From Methanobacterium_C sp963845285 (GTDB lineage: Archaea > Methanobacteriota > Methanobacteria > Methanobacteriales > Methanobacteriaceae), in NCBI GenBank assembly GCA_963845285.1, contig CAWJRO010000018.1, forward strand, positions 1-64,000: DNA of 64,000 nt, in the 5' to 3' direction. A program made the position numbers and the translations under genes. This document shows positions 27,373 to 36,468 of the stretch, piece by piece. The notes beneath the pieces were generated by a model that saw only the letters and a list, made by a program, of their open reading frames with translations, did not search any database and had not been told where the DNA came from. Numbering within the stretch: position 1 is the stretch's first letter; each line of letters opens with the position of its first letter.

Positions 27373-28053
27373 TTACCCTCTTTTAATCCAACGTGTCTTA
27401 GTAAAGTTCCAATCTTTGATATCCTGATCTTCATCTTTAATTACTGTTGTTTCGGAATCAGTTTCAATAGTAATTTCTCTAATTACTTCTCTAACTTTAA
27501 TCTGTTTAGTTCCTTCGGGTTTTAAAAATCCTCTTTCTTTTAATCTTTCTATGAGTTGATATAAAATATCATATATATAAAAATCATCTTCAGAGTTTTT
27601 TGCACCTTGTCTTAATGCAGTAATCATAAGATCTTCTATCGCCCCTACTTTTGCAATATCTTTAGGATCATTTATATTAATTAAATTCACTGCCATATTT
27701 AATTGGGGTAACCCCTCATCTTTTAACCATGAAATCATATGATCATCAGTAATTTGGTTAATTTCCTTTTTGATTTCTTTTAATTTCCTAGCATCCGTTA
27801 AATCTTCTGAATTAAATTTAGATATAGTATATTTCTCTTTTAATGCATTATTGATATAATGTAAATAAGTTAATACAAACGTAGAAAGCAGATATTTTGA
27901 AGAAATTTCTGAAAGTGGCTCTTCAATTCTTTCATCATCAATTAACCATGGGATAAAGATATCATCAAAAGTTTCATTTGAGTGAGAATGTAAATATTTT
28001 TTCTTTTTCATTTTCTCTAAGTTTTGGCGCAAGTCTAATGGTAATTCATCCAT
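27373..28053 (-). CDS. Hypothetical helical protein, first gene of the nuclease-like cassette
   Basis: The 226-residue protein is mostly helical and charged (for example YLHYINNALKEKYTISKF and DILYQLIERLKERGFL), with no membrane segment and no recognised motif. Its stop is four bases before the next start, and its last codons supply that gene's ribosome binding site, so the three genes form one unit. It is nearest to the displaced right end of the IS1182-like element. An interaction partner of the nuclease-like protein is a reasonable but untested idea. Confidence 0.5.
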   Translation of the reverse strand: MDELPLDLRQNLEKMKKKKYLHSHSNETFDDIFIPWLIDDERIEEPLSEISSKYLLSTFVLTYLHYINNALKEKYTISKFNSEDLTDARKLKEIKKEINQITDDHMISWLKDEGLPQLNMAVNLININDPKDIAKVGAIEDLMITALRQGAKNSEDDFYIYDILYQLIERLKERGFLKPEGTKQIKVREVIREITIETDSETTVIKDEDQDIKDWNFTKTRWIKRG

Positions 28054-28264
28054 AATTTATCCCCAACTTCAATAACATCATAACTTTATTTAATATACTT
28101 AAAATTAACTTATATAATTTTATATAAAACGTGATAATTATATTTAATTATTATATTATCTTTAAATTATTAATTTAAAATATTTAACCTTATTTGATCT
28201 GTTTGCTTTATTTTCTAATATATTCCTTAGTAAGAGATATTAGTTTAGTATTTTATTCAGTTAA

Positions 28265-28300
28265 GAGGTTGTCTCATGAATTAAGTTTTTAATTTTTTAA
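28265..28300 (-). mobile_element. Displaced right end of the IS1182-like element
   Basis: GAGGTTGTCTCATGAATTAAG starts at 28265 and is cut off by IS5-like copy C at 28301. It is preceded by GTTAA (28260-28264), the reverse complement of the TTAAC beside the left end at 20938. No transposase body is attached here. The 3' part of the element can be continued only by reverse-complement joining to 22666. Confidence 0.85.
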
Positions 28301-29514
28301 GAGAATTTCTATTTACTTCGTTTTTTTATTTTGGGTTTTAGTTTATCTTGTTATTGTAATGGGTTTTTTTGGGTTTTGATTTATTTTTGTCTTTTTTTTA
28401 GTGTTTTTAGTATGTTTTAGTAGCTATTTGATGATAGCGTTCGCTAGTTCGTCTGATTTATAGGTTAGGGTGTTTAGTTGTAGTAAGTTGTAGTTGAGGC
28501 AGTTGAATATGTTTCGGGTGTGGTTTCGGAAGATGGTGGTGAGTTTTGTGTGGCCGGAGTGGAATATGGTTTTAATTACTGCATAGGGCCGTTCTCCTGG
28601 TGATCTTTTGCATGATATTCTTTTATTTCGCATTTTATCACGTATTCTCAGTGGATGGCCGCGTGTGGCTCGGTTCATAGTGGCATTGTGGCCTTTGCAT
28701 TGTCCTCCAAAGTACCCGCGGTCACGATACATGATTTCATCAGGTTGAGATAAGTCAATTTGACTATCATGTACTTTAGCAGTGGTTGTTTCTAATTCAC
28801 GTATCAATTCATATTCCATATCCATTTTTGTGTGCAATTTGTATCCAAAACTGGATTTATTTCCTTTTTTAGTCCAGGTCCCATCTTTGCTGCGTCGAGT
28901 TTTAGCATTAGGTCCACGTGGTTCATCAACCTTTTTATGACCAGGATCAGCTGTGATAAATGTGGCATCCTGAATCACACCTTCTTTAACCTTTAAACCT
29001 TTACTGTCAATTTGTCTTTGTAATTCCGTCCATATTTCCTTGTCTTTACCTGTTTGACTCAATATTTCTCTGAAAGACCAGACCGTTGCACGGTCTGGTA
29101 TAACTTCAGGAAATCCTAAAAACTTCCTAAAAGAAATACGGTCCGTAGCCTGCCTTTCAAGTTCGGGATCAGATAAACCGTACCATGATTGTAAAACCAA
29201 CATCTTAACCATTACTACTTCATCATTGTTAGGTCTACCACCACGTTCTGTTTGGTTATCATACATTTCCCGAATGATCGGCCGAAAAACCTCCCAATCA
29301 ATCAAAGGTTCAACCTCAGCCAACTTATCACCCAACCGTTCCACACGAGCATACTCCTTATTCAAGAGATAATCATCAAACGACTTCATAATATTCCTAT
29401 ACTCTTAATAAGATATAAAACTATCGTAAATTCATTATACACCTACTAAACAGAGAATAACATCAACCAACAAACATTAAAACCAAAAAATCAAAAAGGT
29501 TTATAGAAATTCTC
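28301..29514 (-). mobile_element. IS5-like insertion sequence, copy C (1214 bp, inverted relative to A and B)
   Basis: It has the same terminal repeats and length as copies A and B but the opposite orientation. The left flank ends TTAA and the right flank begins AATT, so no direct duplication exists as it stands. The right flank AATT matches the reverse complement of copy B's right flank. The following ~165 bp up to the first glycosyltransferase gene are AT-rich. Confidence 0.95.
28424..29389 (-). CDS. IS5-like transposase, copy C
   Basis: The 321-residue DDE transposase matches copy A except for an Arg-to-Ile change in SFREILSQ. The catalytic Asp141, Asp223 and Glu266 are intact. Its high identity to copy B in inverted orientation provides about 1.2 kb of homology for recombination. 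Confidence 0.93.
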   Translation of the reverse strand: MKSFDDYLLNKEYARVERLGDKLAEVEPLIDWEVFRPIIREMYDNQTERGGRPNNDEVVMVKMLVLQSWYGLSDPELERQATDRISFRKFLGFPEVIPDRATVWSFREILSQTGKDKEIWTELQRQIDSKGLKVKEGVIQDATFITADPGHKKVDEPRGPNAKTRRSKDGTWTKKGNKSSFGYKLHTKMDMEYELIRELETTTAKVHDSQIDLSQPDEIMYRDRGYFGGQCKGHNATMNRATRGHPLRIRDKMRNKRISCKRSPGERPYAVIKTIFHSGHTKLTTIFRNHTRNIFNCLNYNLLQLNTLTYKSDELANAIIK

Positions 29515-29681
29515 AATTATTTTTTAAACATCAATGAACTGAATAAATTATATACAATCATGTAAAAATATCATTTATATGAATTTTATATGCAATGAAA
29601 TATAATTTAAAATATAAAAGAATAATTAAGTTTGAATAAAAAATAAATGAGAATATTACTTAATAATGACAGAGTGATTCT

Positions 29682-30374
29682 ATGAAAGTTTCTATTGTTA
29701 TTCCTGCTCTTAATGAAGAGGGGATTGTTGGAGAAACAGTTAAATCAGTACCTTTAAACGAATTAAATGATATGGGTTTCAATACTGAGATAATAGTTGT
29801 TGACAATGCATCTACAGATAAAACTGCCCAAGAAGCCAGTGATGCAGGTGCAAAAGTTGTTTATGAAAAGAATAGAGGTTATGGGAATGCTTATCTTTGT
29901 GGTTTTAAAGAAGCTACAGGAGATATAATTGTTATGGGAGATGCTGACGGAACTTATCCTCTTGAAATGGTTCCGGAATTTGTTAAATATATCTCAAATG
30001 AGAATATGGATTTTGTAATTGGCTCAAGATTTAATGGTGAAATAGAAAATGGGGCTATGCCTGCTCTCCACAGATACATTGGAAATCCTATGTTGACAAA
30101 AATGTTGAATAAATTGTTTAACTCTAATTTTTCTGACACCCATTGTGGAATGAGAGCCATTAAAAGTGAATCTCTCCAAAAATTGAACCTTAAATCGCCG
30201 GGAATGGAATTTGCGATTGAAATGGTGATCGAAGCATCAGTTAAAAACCTTAAAATCAAGGAAGTGCCAATTGTTTACCGAAAAAGAGGAGGAGGAAAAG
30301 CTAAACTTAACTCCTTTAAGGATGGATGGAGGCACTCTAAATACATGTTAAAAAGGAAATTTTCTGGAAATTAA
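29682..30374 (+). CDS. Family 2 glycosyltransferase, dolichyl-phosphate sugar synthase-like
   Basis: The 230-residue GT-A enzyme has the N-terminal nucleotide-sugar fold (VSIVIPALNEE, IIVVDNASTDKT), the metal-binding Asp87-Ala-Asp89 (VMGDADGTYP) and a GT2 acceptor region (DTHCGMRAIKSE). The length and motifs match DPM1/AglJ-type enzymes that load a sugar onto a lipid phosphate. No transmembrane segment is present. It is the first gene of the plus-strand half of the glycan locus. The donor sugar cannot be predicted. Confidence 0.85.
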   Translation: MKVSIVIPALNEEGIVGETVKSVPLNELNDMGFNTEIIVVDNASTDKTAQEASDAGAKVVYEKNRGYGNAYLCGFKEATGDIIVMGDADGTYPLEMVPEFVKYISNENMDFVIGSRFNGEIENGAMPALHRYIGNPMLTKMLNKLFNSNFSDTHCGMRAIKSESLQKLNLKSPGMEFAIEMVIEASVKNLKIKEVPIVYRKRGGGKAKLNSFKDGWRHSKYMLKRKFSGN

Positions 30375-30449
30375 TTTTTGGGGAATAATTTTGAAGAATT
30401 AATTAAATTTTTGATTTAATTCTTTTTTTATCTAAAATAGGGGAGAAAA

Positions 30450-31589
30450 ATGAGAATAGCCTTTATTTATGATTCTGTTTATCCATGGGTAAAAGGAGGG
30501 GCTGAAAAACGCGTCTATGAACTGGCTAAAAGGCTTGTATACAGAGGACATGAAGTTCACTGGTACAGTATGGGGTTCTGGTGGACGGAAGAAAATCAGG
30601 AAGATATAGAATTTGAGGGAATACATCTTCACGGCGTTTGCAGGCCTATTGAACTTTATTCTAATGGTAGAAGATCCATAAAGGAGGCAATTTACTTTGC
30701 TTTTAAACTTTTCCGTCCATTAATGAGTGAACGGTTTGATGTTGTTGACTGTCAGGGATTCCCATTTTTTTCGTGTTTCACTGCTAAAATATCATCTATT
30801 TTATATAGATACACTCTTTTTATTACACTTCATGAAGTTTGGGGTAATTATTGGTATGAATATCTCGGTAAATTAGGAATATTTGGTAAAATAATTGAGA
30901 AATTAACATTACATTTAACAAACAGAATAATAACAGTTTCAGAGAAAACAAATAGAGATCTTCAGGAAATCAGGGCTTATAAATCTACTGTTATTCCTAA
31001 TGGCATAAATTTTAATGAAATAAATACTATAAAAAAGTTAGATAAAGATTCAGATGTAATATTTGCAGGAAGACTCATAAAAGAGAAAAATGTTGATCTG
31101 CTTATACGAGCCGTTGATTTAATAAGGAAAAAAATACCTGAAATCAAATGTTTAATAATTGGTGACGGTCCTGAAAGAAAAAACCTGGAAAAATTTGTTT
31201 CTGAAAAAAACTTAAGTTCCAACATTGATTTTGCAGGTTTTATGGCAGATCATGATGATCTGATCTCATATATGAAATCTTCCAAAGTTTTCGTTCTTCC
31301 CTCAATAAGAGAAGGATTTGGAATAGTTGTACTTGAAGCAAATGCCTGCGGCTTACCAGTCATTGTTGTAAAACATGAGATGAATGCGGCTTGTGACCTT
31401 ATAAACAATGGTGAAAACGGTTTTATTTCTGAACTATCAAATGAAGACTTGGCAGAAAAAATAATCCAAGGAATAAAAGATAAAGAAAAAATGAAACCCC
31501 ACTGCACTGATTTTGCAAGCCAGTATGATTGGGATGATATTGTTGTGCTGCTGGAAAAACACTATGAAAAATCTTTAAATCGGTTGTAA
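30450..31589 (+). CDS. Family 4 glycosyltransferase
   Basis: The 379-residue GT-B enzyme has a Gly-rich N-terminal loop (WVKGGAEKRVYELAKRL), the strand DVIFAGRLIKEKNVDLLI and the donor-site E-x7-E motif in REGFGIVVLEANACGLPVI. It probably transfers a nucleotide-activated sugar to a growing surface glycan. The ATG at 30450 follows GGGGAG. It lies 75 bp after the GT2 gene, and a T-rich stretch lies between the two. Confidence 0.88.
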   Translation: MRIAFIYDSVYPWVKGGAEKRVYELAKRLVYRGHEVHWYSMGFWWTEENQEDIEFEGIHLHGVCRPIELYSNGRRSIKEAIYFAFKLFRPLMSERFDVVDCQGFPFFSCFTAKISSILYRYTLFITLHEVWGNYWYEYLGKLGIFGKIIEKLTLHLTNRIITVSEKTNRDLQEIRAYKSTVIPNGINFNEINTIKKLDKDSDVIFAGRLIKEKNVDLLIRAVDLIRKKIPEIKCLIIGDGPERKNLEKFVSEKNLSSNIDFAGFMADHDDLISYMKSSKVFVLPSIREGFGIVVLEANACGLPVIVVKHEMNAACDLINNGENGFISELSNEDLAEKIIQGIKDKEKMKPHCTDFASQYDWDDIVVLLEKHYEKSLNRL

Positions 31590-31725
31590 GCTTAATTAAT
31601 TGTTGAGTGAGTTTTAAATCCTTTGTAAATTTGAATAATCATTGACAGAGTAAAACTAATTAAATCTACTATTACATGAATACAGATAAATAAATTTGAA
31701 TAATATTGATTGAAGAGGGATGAAA

Positions 31726-32844
31726 ATGAAGATAATACAAACTCCAGTTCGATTCTATCCATTTATAGGTGGTGTTGAGAATTATGTATACTACCTTTCA
31801 AAGGAATTGGTAAAATTAGGGCATGATATTGATGTAATATGTGCAAACGAGCCTAAATCAAAGAAAGAAGAGTCAATTGAGGGGATAAATGTTAAAAGAC
31901 TTTCTTACATTGGTAAAGTTGCTAATACAAATATCACAATGGGTTTACCACTTGCACTTTTGAGGGAAGATTTTGATATAATTCACACGTATATTCCAAC
32001 GCCTTGGAGTGCTGATTGGAGTTCCATATCCTCAAAAATAAAAGGAAAACCATTGGTTGTCACGTATCAAAATGACATAATGGGTACTGGATTTGCAGAT
32101 CATATTGCAAGTTTTTATAATTCAACAGCACTTAAATCCTTGCTAAAACAGGCGGATAAAATTATAATAACACAGCCCAATTACCTGAATTTTTCACCTT
32201 ACCTGAAAGGTTACGCTGATAAGATTGAAGTGATCCCAGTTGGAGTTGATGTTGACAGGTTTAAACCATTAAAATGCCAAAAAAGGGAAAACACAATATT
32301 CTTTTTAAGCCTTTTAGATGAATTTCATAAATATAAAGGGCTTGATTATTTATTAAAAGCTCTTCAACTCATTAAAAATAAAATTCCGGATGTTAAACTT
32401 TTAGTTGGAGGTAAAGGTGTTCTTTTAGAGCATTATCAAGAAATGGTAAATTCATTAGGTTTGCAAGAAAACGTTGAATTTCACGGTTTTATTCCTGATG
32501 AAAGAATAGTTGAATATTATAATAGCGTTGATGTTTTTGTACTGCCTTCCATTTCTTCAGTCCAGGAAGGTTTTGGTATTGTGGCTTTAGAGGCTTTAGC
32601 GTGTGAAACACCGGTTGTAAGCACAGAAATTGTGGGTGTGGCTGAAGATATCAAAAAAAATAATGCTGGTCTAATTGTCGAGCCCAAAAACTCTACTGCA
32701 CTTGCAGATGCAATAATCAAAATCTTAAAGAACAAGGATTTACAGAAGAAAATGGGATGTAATGGCAGAAAATTCGTGAAGGATATTTACACATGGAAGG
32801 GTATTGCAAAGATGATGGAAAAGGTTTATAATGAATTATTGTGA
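31726..32844 (+). CDS. Family 4 glycosyltransferase
   Basis: The 372-residue GT-B retaining-type enzyme has the N-terminal motif FIGGVENYVYYLSKEL, and the donor site reads VQEGFGIVALEALACETPVV. ATG 31726 is preferred to the adjacent ATG at 31720 because GAGGGATGA precedes it. It is separated by ~135 bp from the upstream GT4 gene. Sugar specificity is unknown. The C-terminal helix (MMEKVYNELL) is complete. Confidence 0.87.
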   Translation: MKIIQTPVRFYPFIGGVENYVYYLSKELVKLGHDIDVICANEPKSKKEESIEGINVKRLSYIGKVANTNITMGLPLALLREDFDIIHTYIPTPWSADWSSISSKIKGKPLVVTYQNDIMGTGFADHIASFYNSTALKSLLKQADKIIITQPNYLNFSPYLKGYADKIEVIPVGVDVDRFKPLKCQKRENTIFFLSLLDEFHKYKGLDYLLKALQLIKNKIPDVKLLVGGKGVLLEHYQEMVNSLGLQENVEFHGFIPDERIVEYYNSVDVFVLPSISSVQEGFGIVALEALACETPVVSTEIVGVAEDIKKNNAGLIVEPKNSTALADAIIKILKNKDLQKKMGCNGRKFVKDIYTWKGIAKMMEKVYNELL

Positions 32845-33000
32845 TATGATCTGTGTTGAAATTATTCCTTATTTTAAATTAAATAAATATTAACGATAAA
32901 CAATAATAAATAAATATTTTATGTCTTTAAATGGAAAATTAACAAGAAATAGTTATAAATAATTATCATCAAATTTAACTTAAACGAATTAGAGGAATCA

Positions 33001-35157
33001 TTGGAAATGTTTAATAAAATAAAAAATATAAAAGCCAAAGAATGGTTAATGCTCATTATTTCAATGTTATTTTTAACAGATATCTTTATACTATTGAATA
33101 TACCATTTTTAAGGGAAATGGTAACTTTTTTATTTTTTACAATCGTCCCTGGAATTTTAATTCTCCAGATATTGAGACTTAACCGTATGAAATTCTTAAA
33201 AAAAGTGGTATTATCTGTTGGTTTGAGTTTATCACTACTAATTTTCACAGGGTTAATATTAAACAGTTTTTATCCCCTTTTGGTTAAACCGTTATCTTTA
33301 GAACCTGTTCTTGTATCGTTCAACATAATTGTGATAGCCTTAGCTTTAACTGCATACTGGAGAAATAAGGATGACTTTGATGCACGCGATCTCTTCAATT
33401 TGAACATTGATATGGGAAACAAGTTAAAGTCACCAATGATCTTCCCGATTTTATTCCCGTTTATGGCCATTTTTGGAACATATCTTATGAATATAACCCA
33501 GAACAACATCCTTTTGATGGCGATGCTGTTTTTGATACCATTATACCTTGTGGCAGTTGTTCTCCTCAAAGATAAAATTCATCCTGCTACTTATCCACTT
33601 GCAGTATGGCTCATAGGATTGAGCTTACTTTTGATGCATGGTTTGACTTCATCTTACACCTTGGGGAGGGACGTTCACGGGGAATTTTACTGCTTCCAGC
33701 TCACGTTAGCTAACTTTCACTGGAGCATCTATGACTATTACAACCCTTACAATGCTTGTTTGAGCGTTAACATACTTCCTGTTATTTACAAAGTTTTATC
33801 AAATATGAATGGAGAGTACATATTCAAACTTTTCTCTGGAATCGTAGGTTCTATAATACCCCTGATTGTATATGTTGTATCAAAAAAATACATTGGTAAA
33901 AAATATGCCTTCTTCGCAGCACTACTCTTTGTGTTTCAACTATTCTTTGTCTACATGTTGGGAGCAGTGAGACAGGAAATAGCCATGTTATTTTTCTTCC
34001 TTGCAGTTATGATTATGTTCGATTCTGAGTTAGATAAAAAACTACCTAAAAAAGTTTTATTTTTGATCTTCATGTTCTCGCTGGTGGTGTCCCATTACAC
34101 CACAGCTTATGTTGCATTTATACTCATGGCAGCAGTACTTTTAGTACCATTTTTAAGGGGATTAATTAAGGAAAGAAAATTGGTATTTACTAATTTTGAC
34201 CTCATTTTAATCTCCTTAGCATTCATAGCAGTATGGTACCTGCTCTTTGCAAAGGTTCAATTTACTGCAGGGGCGCAGGTGGTTGGAGCAACAGCCGCAG
34301 CAACAGCCGTAGCAGGATCAAGTTCTGGATCGATGCAGGCATTAACCAGTACCCGAGGAGCTTATGTTCTGGGTGTTCTGGGTGTGGTACTGAAATCTTT
34401 ACCCAACACAGTGAGTATTGTTGTGAATGATATAATACTTGCAACAATCATGTTGGGATTTGGAACCATAATATGGAAATATCGTTACTTTAAAGAGAAA
34501 ATGGAAGTTGAATATTTCATGGGAATAATTGTATCAATAATATTATTGGTTTTATTCGTTGCATTGCCATACATATCCATTGCATATGATGCTTCAAGGC
34601 TTTTCTTCCAGCTTCTGATATTCATCGCTCCATTATTTGTTATTGGTGTAATTACCTTAACTAAAATCATTAAAAAACCAAAATGGGATGTTATGATAAT
34701 GTTGGTTTTATTAATAGCCCTGTTCTCCTGTGCAACATATATGCAGTACCATTTCCTGGGCATGCCATATTCTCCCGACTACGATAGTAATGGGCTGGTA
34801 CGTGGTGAAACATATATCTATGGAAGTGAACTTACATCCGTGAATTGGTTGAATTACAACAAAGTAAAGAATATTACTGCCTATTCCGATGGAATAGCAG
34901 CTTCAAGGTTTGGGTTGGTTGATGGTGCCGGAGATCGGAATTTCCAAAATTCATTTATTTCATTGAACAATTCTTTCTTTGCATGGAATAAAACCATAGA
35001 TTCAGGATATATTTATTTAGGTCATGTTAATGTCAAATACAATGAGACCTATGATATTTATGATGACATTTCTGTACATGACCTTAACAGTTACTCGCTC
35101 CTGTTTGAAGGAAAATATAGAATATACGATAATGGGGGAAGTCAGATATGGGATTAA
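33001..35157 (+). CDS. Large multi-pass membrane protein, DUF2206-like
   Basis: The 718-residue protein has about 14-16 hydrophobic segments in the first ~580 residues and a C-terminal ~130-residue extracytoplasmic domain (YGSELTSVNWLNYN, YLGHVNVKYNETYDIYDD) with N-glycosylation-type sequons. It resembles DUF2206 predicted membrane proteins of Methanobacteriales, which recall GT-C-type glycosyltransferases in layout. The start is TTG 33001, with GAGGA upstream; an ATG two codons later is also possible. It overlaps the next gene by 10 bases. Participation in surface glycan assembly is inferred from context. Confidence 0.7.
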   Translation: MEMFNKIKNIKAKEWLMLIISMLFLTDIFILLNIPFLREMVTFLFFTIVPGILILQILRLNRMKFLKKVVLSVGLSLSLLIFTGLILNSFYPLLVKPLSLEPVLVSFNIIVIALALTAYWRNKDDFDARDLFNLNIDMGNKLKSPMIFPILFPFMAIFGTYLMNITQNNILLMAMLFLIPLYLVAVVLLKDKIHPATYPLAVWLIGLSLLLMHGLTSSYTLGRDVHGEFYCFQLTLANFHWSIYDYYNPYNACLSVNILPVIYKVLSNMNGEYIFKLFSGIVGSIIPLIVYVVSKKYIGKKYAFFAALLFVFQLFFVYMLGAVRQEIAMLFFFLAVMIMFDSELDKKLPKKVLFLIFMFSLVVSHYTTAYVAFILMAAVLLVPFLRGLIKERKLVFTNFDLILISLAFIAVWYLLFAKVQFTAGAQVVGATAAATAVAGSSSGSMQALTSTRGAYVLGVLGVVLKSLPNTVSIVVNDIILATIMLGFGTIIWKYRYFKEKMEVEYFMGIIVSIILLVLFVALPYISIAYDASRLFFQLLIFIAPLFVIGVITLTKIIKKPKWDVMIMLVLLIALFSCATYMQYHFLGMPYSPDYDSNGLVRGETYIYGSELTSVNWLNYNKVKNITAYSDGIAASRFGLVDGAGDRNFQNSFISLNNSFFAWNKTIDSGYIYLGHVNVKYNETYDIYDDISVHDLNSYSLLFEGKYRIYDNGGSQIWD

Positions 35158-36323
35158 AGGGGAGGAAAACCAGTAACAAACAAAAAAATCCCTGCATACT
35201 GTTTGTTCATCACACAGCAATGTGGTATAGAAAGCCGTTCTTTAAAAGTTTAAGCCAACTTTATGATGTTGAATTTGTTTTCAACAATGTGGAACGTTAT
35301 AACACCACCTATGATATAGATCTATCCCGTGAAATTGAAGGGCTTGAAGGTGTTAATTACAGTGTGAAAAGAAACTATCTCGGTGTATCATTTGGTACGA
35401 TAAAAAAAACCATGGGAAATTATGATATTTTTGTTGGAGGAAGCTGGGATACTTTTGCAGATGTTGTAGAAACACTTTTTGAGTTTGTAATTGTTAAGAT
35501 CAGAAGAAAACCATTCATACTCTGGAGAGAAGACTGGGACTGGAACGTGCAATCTTTCAAGAGAAGGATGGTCAAGCGTTTAGCAAGATTTTTAGGGGGA
35601 AATGCTGATGCAATCCTTGTCCCGGGCTCTAAACACATGGAATTTTTCGTCTCACTAAATATTTCACCAGATAAAATATTTATAATGCCTAACGTTAGCA
35701 GCATTAAGATGAAACTTAATGATTATAAAAATAGGGATAATTTGAGGCAAGAATTTGAGTTAAAGGATAAAAAAGTAGTTCTTTACGTTGGTAGATTAAT
35801 AGATCTGAAGGGTGTTGACTATTTAATTAAAGCATTCCATAAACTTGTAAATAAAATGGATGATGTTGTTCTTTTCGTTGTTGGAGAAGGCGAATGTAAA
35901 ACGGAGCTTGAAAAACTTGTATGGAACCTAAAAATTCAGAACAAAGTCTATTTCACAGGAAATGTAGATAATGAACTCCTTGGAGGATATTATTTAATAT
36001 CAAACATTTTTGTCCTTCCATCCATAACAACTTATTACGCAGATGCATGCCCCCTTGTTGTAAACGAGGCAATGTACTTCGGAAAACCTGTCATAACAAG
36101 TGATGCAGTTGGCACTACCTTCATGATAAAAAATGGTGAAAATGGATATGTCTTCCCGGAAAAAGACATTGATGCTCTTTATATAGCCATGAAAAAAATA
36201 TTGTTGGATCCAGTTTTGGAAGAGAAAATGGGTGAAAATTCCTCAAAACTCATAGAAAAAAGTTTCACCTATAAAAATATGGTTAATGGCTTTGAAAGGG
36301 CTCTGGAATATGTGATTAAATAG
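35148..36323 (+). CDS. Family 4 glycosyltransferase
   Basis: The 391-residue GT-B enzyme has KKVVLYVGRLIDLKGVDYLI as its nucleotide-binding strand, and the donor site is DACPLVVNEAMYFGKPVI. Here the first Glu of the usual E-x7-E motif is replaced by Asp-Ala-Cys, a modest departure. It starts within the end of the DUF2206-like gene, so the two are translationally coupled. It is the last plus-strand gene before the locus turns to the minus strand. Confidence 0.85.
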   Translation: MGLKGRKTSNKQKNPCILFVHHTAMWYRKPFFKSLSQLYDVEFVFNNVERYNTTYDIDLSREIEGLEGVNYSVKRNYLGVSFGTIKKTMGNYDIFVGGSWDTFADVVETLFEFVIVKIRRKPFILWREDWDWNVQSFKRRMVKRLARFLGGNADAILVPGSKHMEFFVSLNISPDKIFIMPNVSSIKMKLNDYKNRDNLRQEFELKDKKVVLYVGRLIDLKGVDYLIKAFHKLVNKMDDVVLFVVGEGECKTELEKLVWNLKIQNKVYFTGNVDNELLGGYYLISNIFVLPSITTYYADACPLVVNEAMYFGKPVITSDAVGTTFMIKNGENGYVFPEKDIDALYIAMKKILLDPVLEEKMGENSSKLIEKSFTYKNMVNGFERALEYVIK

Positions 36324-36468
36324 TTAGTTGGCAAATTAAATAGTTTAAGTTGACTAATTGTGCGCTGTCCATGCTAAAATTTTTTATTTTAACGAATTAA
36401 TCTTTATAAATTTTTGTCTTATATCTTATTCTCTTATATCTTATTCATTATCCAATGTTTTAATAATA

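Noticed and set aside
34233..34447. Short frames inside the DUF2206-like gene
   Set aside because: They coincide with an Ala-rich stretch of the real protein and are frame shadows.
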